64,000 bases of DNA from positions 18,313,258 to 18,377,257 of the forward strand of contig CM052354.1 of assembly GCA_028551475.1 (NCBI GenBank), written 5' to 3'. Shown here one piece after another: positions 12,001-21,559 of this stretch (position 1 is its first letter; every line of letters begins with the position of its first letter). A model generated the notes under the pieces. It was not told where the DNA came from. It saw only the letters and a program-made list of their open reading frames with translations, and ran no database searches. The translations under genes and the position numbers were made by a program. The DNA is from Casuarina equisetifolia (Eukaryota > Streptophyta > Magnoliopsida > Fagales > Casuarinaceae).

Positions 12001-14260
12001 TATTTGGCTGTTACTGGGCTACACAGTTTTTTATAGCATCATCATCTACAGTGATTGCAGGTTCTGTTGCCTCATATTATTGGGCTCGTGGTGAAACATC
12101 AGTAAGTTTCTAAGCCATATGCATGAATTACAAAATGTGGAATTATTTTTCTTTGTATGTTTTTGTGTATAAAAATATTCTCGATTTTGGTTAGAAGAAT
12201 GTTGATTGATAAATATGATTAAACTGAATGATCCTATTGCATTCATTAATGTATCAAAGTAGGAAATCAAACGTGAGGTTTTGCAGTTCTAGCATTTGTT
12301 CTTTTATGCCTCAAACCAGACCTGTCGAATCATCTAGATTAAGCAAGATATTTGTACTCCAAGAGGCTAGAGAATGGATTTAAGTCAAAATATCAGTTTT
12401 GCTAATTTTATTCTGTGTCATTTTTTGGTGTCACATTCTTGATTTGAGAAACTTTATGCAAGATATACTATATGCTAAAGCTGATTTTGCACATTTTCTA
12501 CATGGAGCAAATCTTTGACAGTCTGCCCTTCAGTTACTAGATATTTCACTGTTGGTTAATTGCTTATTACTTCTGTCAATGCAGCCAGAAATTCCATTCC
12601 TTCCAGTTTTTTCCTCCATGAAGCGGTTCTTGCGTTACAGCATTGGCTCTGTTGCTCTTGGCTCCCTTATTGTATCGTTTGTGGAATCAATCCGCTTTAT
12701 GCTTGAGTCAATTCGTCGCAGACTGAAAGTTGCTGGTACCACACCTGATAGCTGTATAGGAAGAGCGGCTTCCCATTCATCTCGGTTTTGTCTCAGGTGT
12801 ATTGAGTGGACTATCAAATCAGTGAACCGCAATGCCTACATTATGGTAATTCAAGGAGTTAAACAACTTTGCATGTTTGTGTTTGCATGCATTTACTGGG
12901 TTTCATTTAGTCATTAGTCATGGTTCTATAAAAAAGAGGAACATATCGACTGGTATGGAAGGAAAGGAAGATGCATATTCCCTAGTACTCTCTTCTAGGT
13001 GACTTTCATGCCAATCAGCATAGAACCACTAGGGAGATGATTCCTAAAATAGACAACTTGTGAGAGAGAGTAATGCATTCCCAAATTTGATGTCAGAAGT
13101 GGTCGTAAGGGTAAATGTGGCAATGGACCTGCATTCCAGTTGCAAGTGCTTTTAGTGAAAGGCAGAAAATAGAATTAAAAACAAAGGAGAAACGTATAAA
13201 AAGATTGAAAAACTGAAGATAGGAGGTGATAAATGTTCTCCAATTTACTTGTTACCTATGGTACTATGATGCTGTGAATCATCATTCCTTTTAACATTTT
13301 CGTTGTCTTATTTCTGAGTTTTCTCTTTGGGGGTTATGGCTAAGTCTTCCAGGGTCAACGCTTAGAGCTCCTCACAATTCTGAAATGCTGAATCCATAAT
13401 TCCTTTGTGACTGGCAGATTGCTATAACGGGTAAAAGCTTCTGTAAGGCTTCTGCAATTGCAACGGAGCTGATCATCAACAATATCCTTCGAATAGGGAG
13501 AGTAAATGTGATTGGAGATGTTATTCTATTTCTTGGAAAATTGTGTGTCAGCCTTTCAAGCGCTGTTTTTGCTTTCCTCATGCTGGATGGCCACACGTAC
13601 AGATCTGCTCATAAGATCTCTTCTCCACTGTTTCCTGTACTGGTATGTTTCTCTTTCCCTTTTCTTTCTCCAATATGATTTGGTTCCATGGAAATACTTG
13701 AAATCTAAATGGTTCTTACGTTTCCAGATTTTTGAATCACAAGACTCATAGATAGGATCTACCTTAATTAAGCAAAGCTGTTGAACAGCTATATGGTTTT
13801 CCTGGGGGACATTGATAATCAGCTGGGTTAAAAGTAGTATAGACAAGATGATTGGATAGGGAGGGAAGTAGATCTTTGATGCCCCAAACATTCACTCTTG
13901 AGTAGTTTGAAAAGGAACACATTTGTGTGAAACCGCTTATGCAAATTTGGATGCGTTGGTTTTATGGTAATTTGCCTAACAACAGCATGGATATCTGCAC
14001 CTTTTATTAGGACTGTACACTGTCATTGTACTAAATGATTAATACCTTTATTTATGCATTTGCAGGTTTGCTGGTGTCTTGGTTATGTTGTCGCCACTCT
14101 TTTCTTTGCAGTGGTGGAGATGTCAATTGATACCATCATCCTCTCGTTCTGCCAGGACTCTGAAGAGCACCAAGGGACAGCACAATACGCGCCTCCCCTT
14201 CTCATTGAAACTCTTAATGACCAGAATGAGCTGCAGAGACTCACCCAAGGACCCCAGTAA
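6087..14260 (+). CDS. CTL1: Choline transporter-like protein 1 (CTL1/CHER1 type)
   Basis: Ten coding exons join in frame to 699 aa, about the length of Arabidopsis CHER1: 6087-6271, 8569-8927, 9162-9307, 10019-10202, 10803-10876, 10963-11076, 11745-12101, 12585-12845, 13418-13642, 14066-14260. The protein starts MRGSLGAVVGRY, then a first membrane segment, a large Cys-rich extracellular loop (ELRYWLNPNQVY, PCYPVIFPS) and a multi-pass region with FGCYWATQFFI and ASYYWARGE, the signature of the choline transporter-like (SLC44) family. ATG 6087 was chosen because it matches the family N-terminus. The family protein acts at the trans-Golgi, plasma membrane and forming sieve plates in choline/lipid homeostasis, phloem development and trafficking of membrane proteins. 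All introns are GT-AG except intron 6 (GC-AG). It converges with SDE5 downstream. The gene looks intact. Confidence 0.95.
11077..11744 (+). other. GC-AG intron 6 of CTL1
   Basis: The donor reads AAG then GCAAGT, the strong consensus of minor GC-AG introns, and the acceptor is TTTGCAG. Only this junction keeps the conserved SVLK-VAAKVIGE sequence in frame. The next GT, at 11081, would shift the frame. Confidence 0.88.
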
Positions 14261-15431
14261 AAGATCTCAATGTCTAATTCTGCTTTGTGACATCTGGAAT
14301 CATTATAATTTTATGCGGTGCTCCTATCCCCTCCCCTTTTCCCCAGAGATTTTCAGTTTCTCCCTGTATATGTCCTTTTGTGCTAGAGAAAAGCATGTGG
14401 GAAAGCAGCAAAACTCAACGAATGTGAATGCAAGAACTGATGGAAAATGGGATTTTGCATAGTTAAAAAGCGTATGAGTTCTTGTACAACGTCATGGAAT
14501 GAGAATTGCTATTTAGGAAATTAGTTTGAAGGTTGAGACCTCAAGTGTAATTGGAAATCTATGGACTATATAGTCCATTTATACTCGGAAGTACTCCTAG
14601 GACTGCAAACAAAAGAAAATGATCAATTTAGGGGACCGACGACTGCTCAATAGTCAAAAAGGCTGCTTGATGGAATCCTAGTATCAAAAACTTCCAAATC
14701 CAGTCATCTGGCTGCGGTTGTTGTCAATTGTCTAAAGGTTTTGCTGTTTTGGTATTACTTTCATAGTCGGTATCCATTCGCCATAACAATCTAAAGATAC
14801 TGAATATCTTGTACCAGTTCTCAGACAACTCGGAAACGTTAGTTAAGAGATCAATGTCAGTTGACCCAATAATTTTTCTTTCTATATAAATTCTTCTTGT
14901 TGCCAACTAATCAAACCTTATTATGGGTAAATAATCAAGTCGGTCCCACAAGCATGCCAGTCTTCAGAACTTGGGGCAAAGCACCAAGCATGCCAGCAGG
15001 AAGAATCTTCGAAATAAAACGACCATCCCATCGTTGTCTGCTGTTGTCAAGTTTTCGATATAAAATGATTATTACACGTATGATGTTCTCTAATTGCTGG
15101 AGGTTACATTTATCTGAAAGTACTATGCAGTAATCTACTTACGAAAGACTTTGTCAATCCAACATTGTCTGAATATGTGAGACTATTTAACCACAATCTA
15201 AAAAGGAAAAAAAAAATAAAAAAAGATTATTCTGCTTGGGGAAAGCAGGAGAAACAACAGTATCAACAAACATGAGAGCTAATAAGTGAGCCATTTTAAA
15301 GTACGCCAAAAGTAACGCACTGCATATGCCAAAATGTCCAACTGCATCATGAGAATTCAAACACGATTAACATGAGTGATAAAGTTGTCCAGGTTTTACC
15401 GTAACTATCACTGTGGCTCCCAAAAGAAAAG
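14261..15431. other. CTL1 3' UTR and intergenic DNA
   Basis: No coding feature is seen. The first few hundred bases are probably the CTL1 3' UTR. The remainder is AT-rich DNA leading to the copia insertion site. With 21297-21559 it made up an original CTL1-SDE5 gap of only about 1.4 kb. Confidence 0.6.
15427..15431. repeat. Left target-site duplication AAAAG
   Basis: These five bases directly before the 5' LTR match 21292-21296 after the 3' LTR. The flank is AAAAGAAAAG on both sides, so the exact length is slightly ambiguous (5 or 10), but 5 is usual for copia. Confidence 0.85.
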
Positions 15432-15771
15432 TGTTTGAAGATGAGCCACGTCAGCCTGCCACATCAGCACCCCCGACAGAAAAGACATCTGCACCCTGCG
15501 GCTCTGCTCTGCACCACCACTGCACCGCGCCACCTACGGTTCTAGCACCAGACACAGCTGGTGCTAGACGGGGCTACACAAGCTACCGCAGCAGCATTGC
15601 CCGCTGCTGCCCCTTTTTACCCTTCTTCTTCCTCTATTAATATGTATACAATTTTTCCTTTTATTTCATCACGGGAACAATTTCTCCCGCAAGAACTCTT
15701 TGTAATTCGGTTTGCTTGTCAATGAAATCAGCAAGATTCACCCGAAGTTCCTGAGTTGTTTACTTTTTATA
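15432..15771 (+). repeat. 5' LTR of the copia element
   Basis: This 340-bp LTR has an AT-rich TATA-like promoter segment near 15636-15652. A perfect 10-bp inverted repeat lies at 15542-15551/15558-15567 with a 6-base loop, and a 7-bp inverted repeat is near 15589-15611. It ends in TA instead of CA, immediately before the primer site. Confidence 0.95.
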
Positions 15772-15783
15772 TGGTATCAGAGC
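15772..15783 (+). other. Primer-binding site, initiator tRNA-Met
   Basis: TGGTATCAGAGC is complementary to the 3' end of plant initiator tRNA-Met, and the complementarity continues into CAGG. It abuts the 5' LTR directly and fixes the LTR boundary. Confidence 0.95.
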
Positions 15784-16249
15784 CAGGGTTTGAGGGGTTT
15801 TTTTTTCTTCTCAAAAATCACACTTCAAACCTGATTTTTTTTTCGATCCAAACCCAAACACGCTTCCGCACTTCACAAAAATCCATTTTTCGGCCTTTTC
15901 TGTGTTATTTTCCGCCACTTTCGGCTGCAGAATCGTAGATTCCGACCATTTTTCATCTCCGGCACTCGCAGAACACTTCTGCGACAAAGTTCGATCACCC
16001 GCTCCAAAACGGCATCGTTTTTCTTGATAAAATGAACTCGTAATCAGAAACGACGTCGTTTTTTGAGCAACACATATCCCAACTTCGTCAATACGACGTC
16101 GTTGGACTTTACTTGCCCTAAAATCATCAGGCAGAACGACACCTTTCTCCATCCACCTCAAAAGGCTCAGAACGACGCCGTTGCAGGTTCTTGCCCTAAT
16201 TTGCCCTAGTACAGAACGACACCATTTCTGACCACCGTGCCCTAGATTG
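15784..16249 (+). repeat. Copia leader with repeated ACGACGTCGT-like palindromes
   Basis: This 466-bp untranslated leader holds several variants of one palindrome: perfect or near-perfect forms around 16006-16020, 16048-16064 and 16091-16103, and degenerate ones near 16136, 16171 and 16213. The ACGTC core resembles bZIP/TGA-factor sites. Leader function (packaging, dimerisation, transcription) is unknown. Confidence 0.6.
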
Positions 16250-19200
16250 ATGGCCGACGACCGCTCCGTCCGCACCGGCAGCCAATCCAGCGGAGGTCCG
16301 CAGTATGTGCCGCCGCACCGCAGTTACATGAGGCGAAATGTGCCGCCTCTCGAGTCGCCCCAAATCAACCAAACTCCGCCGCGAGCGAACACTCCGCCGC
16401 GCCAGAATTTTGAAGAAAACAACAATCGGGTCCGAGTTGAACCTGACTTCACCGACCCGCTCTATTTGCCCATCGGAGACACAAATTCTCTGACGCTGGT
16501 GACCGTGAAACTGACCGGAGCCTCGAATTATGCCGTCTGGTACGAGACGATGTTGATTTCGCTGTCGATCAAGAACAAACTGGTCTTCGTCGACGGGTCC
16601 TACCCGAAGTCGGAGGACGGGTCGCCGCTGCTACCACTATGGGAGCGGTGCAATCAGGTTTGCCGGGGCTGGATTCTGAACTCAATCGCATAGGAGCTCC
16701 ACGGCGGCCTGATTTACACCCGCTCCGCCGCGAAGCTCTGGTCCGAACTCCGCGCCCGGTACAACCAAGTCGACCCGAGTCGCATCTACGACCTAATTAC
16801 CCGTCTCTGGCACATCCGACAAGGGGGAAACTTGATTTCGGTGTTCTTCGGCCAGCTCCGAGAGCTCTAGGAAGAGTATGATTCACTGATGGAGCTTGAG
16901 GAGCCCGATATTCTGCTCTACCCGCCGTGCGTCCGCCACCAGGAGAAGATGAAATTCTACCAGTTTATGCACGGCGTCGATGGGGTCTATTCGGCCGTCC
17001 GAGACCAAATTTTCTTGATGAATCCGCTTCCCGACGTTTTCCAGGCCTATTCGATCCTCATCAAGGCTGAGTACCAGCGGACGGAGGCGGGGAAGACGAT
17101 GGTTGATTACAGCTTTGTTGCGGCGAACACTTCGCCCGACGCAACAAAGTCGTTCAAACGATCAGCACTTGTTGCAGCGGAACGACCTATCGCGGCGACA
17201 TCAGCGCAGTTAGCGCTGACTGAGAACAACGCGTAGTTCTCACTTAAGGCCGCACAAAACGACAGGTTGTTTAGAGGCCGCGAAAACGACAGGTCGTTTA
17301 GGGCAAACGACGTGCCGTACAGGGCAGCTGAAAAATGCCCAATTTGCGGCCGAAAAAATCACACTCGGGAAAATTGCTACCGCCTCACTGGCCCCCAGTG
17401 TGAATATTGCAAGAATTATGGGCATGAGCGCAAGGAATGCTACAAGCTGAACGGGTTCCCTCCAGGTCACAAGCACTACAAGGAGGAAGCAAAAGCCAAC
17501 TTGGTAACCGACGATTCAGATCATGTCTTCATCACCAAAACCGACTTCCAACGGTTTATGCAATTTGTCAAAAAGGACTCCGAAGATAGCCATGCTTACT
17601 TGGCTGAAGGTACGCCCGATTTCCTCAATCGAATTTGGATTATTGATTCTGGTGCTAGTGATCATATTACTGCCAACTTAAATTGCCTAGACTCTATTGC
17701 ATCATGCGCATCTAGATCTAGGAAAGTTAAATTTCCTAATGGTGATAGTGCATTGGTTACTCACACTGGCAACACCCATATTTCCAAGCATCTCAAATTG
17801 AATACTGTCCTATATTCTCCTGATTTTAAATTCAATTTGATATCTGTTTCTAAATTCTGCCTTGATAACAATTGTCGAATCATCCTCTACACCGAATTTT
17901 GTGTATTTCAGGACCTTTCGACGAGTGATGTCAAGGGCCTGGGTAGAATGAAAAATGGGCTTTATTTCTTTGTTGCATCATCTATTAGGAAAAATTCATC
18001 CACACTTGGAACTTCAAATTCACATTTTGTAAACTCCTTATCGAGTTGTACTTTTGATTCCAAACTTTGGCATTGTCGTTTTGGACACATGTCACATGCA
18101 AAATTTAAATTTATCAAAGAACTTCCTTTTCAAAATTATTCTCTTGATAAATTTTGTGATATTTATCCACTTGCGAAACAAACTCGCAAACCTTTTCCGA
18201 CGCGCGATCACACAGCGCAACGGCCTTTTGATTTAATACATGTTGATGTTTGGGGCCCATACCGGAGTCCTAATCATGATGGGTCGAGATATTTTCTCAC
18301 CATTGTTGATGACTTTTCACGAGGAACATGGACATTTCTCATGAAAACAAAGGATGAAACTTTTCCAAAAATAGAAGAGTTTCTCAATCTCGTCCGCAAT
18401 CAGTTTGACACCAATATCAAACGCATTCAGACCGACAATGCCCTTGATTTCCTCAATCACAACATCAAAAACCTTTTCTCATCTAGGGGGATCACGCATG
18501 AAAGCTCATGTGTCCACACTCCCCAACAAAATGGTGTTGTTGAGCGTAAACATCGTCACATTTTAGATGTAGCACGAGCGGTCAAATTTCAGGCTCACCT
18601 CCCTATTAAATTTTGGGGAGAGTGCATTCTTACAGCCACATACCTCATCAACAAGATGCCATCATCCGTTTTAGATGGGGTCACACCCTACAAGAAATTA
18701 TTTGGAAAAACTCCCAAGATCTCTTACCTTAGGGTTTTTGGATGTCTCTGTTATGCCACTACTGTAGGACCAAGAGACAAATTTGCTCCACGAGCAACAC
18801 CATGCATCTTCATGGGATATGCACCTAGTCAGAAAGGATATAGACTTTATAACCCCGAAACACATCGTTTCTTTGTCAATAGGGATGTCACATTCCACGA
18901 GGACATTTTCCCCTTCTCACGCACTAGCCCTAAATCACAGTCCACACACCTTGTCCCTTTGACAGATCTCGTTGAAAAGGATCCGGGAGTACATCAATCA
19001 ACGCCAATCAGAAAATGCTCCAGCTCATTCCCCACTTCGAATGAGCACATTTCCACACCACCTGACCCTACACCTCCTTCACACCGAACCCTGGTTCCTC
19101 CACCACCATCAGCCGAACCATATGATTTCTTCTCTGATGAGGACGAACCAGAACCCTCACCATCAGTAGAGCCCCCAGAGCCTCCAGCTGACATAATCCC

Positions 19201-20944
19201 GAGGCGCTCCACTAGAGTCTCTCGACCACAACTTTGGTCAAATGACTATGTCTGCCCTACCATCAATGCTCTTGAAAGCACATCTTCATAATACCCACTT
19301 TCCGCCTTCATTTCATATGATCACCTTTCTCTTATCACCCAAGCCTTCATTGCCTCCATTTCACTTGAAACAGAACCAACCTATCACTATGAGGCAGTTT
19401 GCAATCCTAGATGGCAAGATGCCATGACACAAGAGATCACGGCATTGGAGGCAAACAATACTTGGGAGATTGTGGATCTTCCACCTGGGAGGAAAGCCAT
19501 TGGATGTAAATGGGTATATAAGATCAAGTACAATGCTGATGGGACGGTAGAGAGATATAAAGCCCGTCTTGTGGCTAAAGGTTTCAGCCAAAAGGAAGGA
19601 GTGGACTATCATGATATTTTTGCACCAGTGGTAAAGCATATTACAGTTCGATGTGCCCTCTCATTGGCGGCTCAGAATGACTGGAATATCTACCAGATGG
19701 ACGTTAGCAATGCTTTCCTACAAGGGGACTTACATGAAGAAGTATACATGCGCCCTCCTCCTGGCAACCCACATGAACATACTGGGAAGGTATGCAAGCT
19801 CAAACGCTCTATTTATGGACTTAAGCAAGCTGCACGACAATGGTATGAGAAATTCACCACAGCTCTACTGGCAGCTGGCTATCAAGACTCCATGCACGAC
19901 ACTTCCCTCTTTGTCAAGCGACAAGGTAATCTCATTGTCCTCATCATGATTTATGTTGACGACATCCTCATTACAGGTAGTGACATTGATGGCATCAAGG
20001 AATTGAAGGCACATTTACATTCTTCCTTCCACATCAAGGACTTGAGAAATCTCAAGTTTTTTCTTGGGGTTAAGGTCTTGAGAGATGAGAAGGGCCTTCA
20101 CTTGAGTCAAAGAAAATACATCCTTGAACTGATTGATGAGATGGGGCTCAGTGGTACAAAACCAGTTGACAATCCCATGGACACAAATCTATCCTTGACC
20201 ACGGCCAAGCACGATCAAGGAGCACATGTCCCGAGAGATGATGACCCTCTTCTGAATGATTCCTTTAAGTATCAACAACTTATAGGGAAACTGAACTATC
20301 TCACGGTCACACGACCAGACATCTCCTATACAGTTCACAATTTAGCTCAGTTCATGCACAAGCCGAAGAAGTCTCATTGGGAAGCGGCTATTCGACTAGT
20401 GAGATATCTGAAGAGCTGTCCAGGAACAGGATTATTCATCCCCTCTTCAGGAGGTTATCAGATGCGCGCCTACTGTGATTCCGACTACGCATCATGCAAG
20501 GTAGGTCGGAAGTCCTTGACAGGTTTTTGCATCATGCTTGGAAGTACCCTCATCTCTTGGAAAAGCAAGAAACAGGGGGTAGTCTCTAGATCATCTACAG
20601 AGGCTGAATATCGGGCAATGGCAGTCACATCCTGCGAGATACTATGGTTACTTGGACTTCTTGAAGATATGGGAATCAATGTTCCCCGTCCAGTGCAGTT
20701 ATTTTGTGACAACAAAGCTGCCATGGAACTTGCCGCTAATCCGATGGTACATCAGCGGACCAAGCACATAGATGTGGACTGTCATTTTATTCGTGAGAAG
20801 ATACGTCGACGAATTATCAAGACCGACCACGTCGGGACTAAGGATCAACCAGCTGACCTTTTGACCAAGGCCCTTGGGGCAAATCAGCATGCTCATCTCC
20901 TTTCCAAGCTAGGCGTTATTAACACATACCGACCATTAGCTTGA
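16250..20944 (+). pseudogene. Copia gag-pol polyprotein with four in-frame stops
   Basis: One continuous frame of 1,565 codons runs without any frameshift. It is interrupted by TAG at 16691, 16868 and 17234 and TAA at 19289. Order: gag (TLVTVKLTGASNYAVW), two CCHC zinc knuckles (17336-17449), aspartic protease (WIIDSGASDHIT), GAG-pre-integrase, integrase catalytic core (HVDVWGPY, QTDNALDF, PQQNGVVERKHR), reverse transcriptase with YVDD near 19956 and RNase H (CDSDYA, SSTEAEY, TKHIDVDCHF). The integrase zinc finger reads CDIYP where CDICP is usual, so one Zn ligand is lost. At least the stop at 16868, where Trp is expected, fits G-to-A decay of a methylated element. It cannot make full polyprotein now, but shorter products downstream of 17234 are possible. 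Confidence 0.93.
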
Positions 20945-20951
20945 GGGGGCC
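20943..20951 (+). other. Polypurine tract of the copia element
   Basis: GAGGGGGCC overlaps the pol stop codon and lies immediately before the 3' LTR. This is the position where second-strand synthesis is primed. The two terminal pyrimidines are slightly atypical. Confidence 0.75.
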
Positions 20952-21291
20952 TGTTTGAAGATGAGCCACGTCAGCCTGCCACATCAGCACCCCCAACAGA
21001 GAAGACATATGCACCCTGCGGCTCTGCTCTGCACCACCACTGCACCGCGCCACCTACAGTTCTAGCACCAGACACAGCTGGTGCTAGACGGGGCTACACA
21101 AGCTACCGCAGCAGCATTGCCCGCTGCTGCCCCTTTTTACCCTTCTTCTTCCTCTATTAATATGTACACAATTTTTCGTTTTATTTCATCACGGGAACAA
21201 TTTCTCCCGCAAGAACTCTTTGTAATTCGGTTTGCTTGTCAATGAAATCAGCAAGATTCACCCGAAGTTCCTGAGTTGTTTACTTTTTACA
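20952..21291 (+). repeat. 3' LTR of the copia element
   Basis: This 340-bp LTR has the canonical TG...CA ends and matches the 5' LTR at all but seven sites. The U3 hairpin is conserved at 21062-21087. It ends only 268 bp from the SDE5 stop codon, so its promoter points into the SDE5 3' exons on the antisense strand. Confidence 0.95.
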
Positions 21292-21296
21292 AAAAG
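21292..21296. repeat. Right target-site duplication AAAAG
   Basis: It matches the five bases preceding the 5' LTR and shows that the element is an intact single insertion and not a recombinant. Confidence 0.85.
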
Positions 21297-21559
21297 AAAA
21301 GCGAGTGGATCCACGTTTGCAATTCTTGGCCAAACCCAGACCAGGGGAAGGGTCATTTCACTTCCCACTGGATTTACGTATCAAATGCTTTTTGACATCA
21401 GTTTTAACACCACAAGCACGAAGTCCGTTTTGTGTTTGGCAGCTATCGTAACCATTCTTTGAATCCACAAAAGTTCACCCAAAGACCATGATATCCATAT
21501 ATCTTGATGCTTCTGTAGTGGGTAGACCTCTATTTTGAGGCCTCTTCTGGTTCTGCTAC

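Larger units (their letters stand above)
15432..21291 (+). mobile_element. Full-length Ty1/copia LTR retrotransposon
   Basis: The element is 5,860 bp long. Two 340-bp direct LTRs begin with TG. The 3' copy ends in CA and the 5' copy in TA (one C to T change). The order is 5' LTR, tRNA primer site, gag, protease, integrase, reverse transcriptase, RNase H, polypurine tract, 3' LTR. Integrase before RT defines copia. The direct repeat AAAAG flanks both sides (15427-15431 and 21292-21296). By eye the LTRs differ at 7 of 340 sites (5 transitions, 2 transversions), about 2%. At assumed rates of 0.7-1.3 per 10^8 sites per year this is roughly 0.8-1.5 million years. Integrase and RT motifs suggest the Ale/Retrofit group, a lineage call made by eye only. 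It sits between the convergent CTL1 and SDE5 genes. Confidence 0.97.

Noticed and set aside
15413..15640. Open frame starting MAPKRK across the 5' LTR edge
   Set aside because: It starts in the flank and runs into LTR DNA; the same sequence in the 3' LTR has no equivalent start. Not a gene.
18054..18236. Small frames inside the copia pol region
   Set aside because: They are out-of-frame shadows of the gag-pol reading frame.
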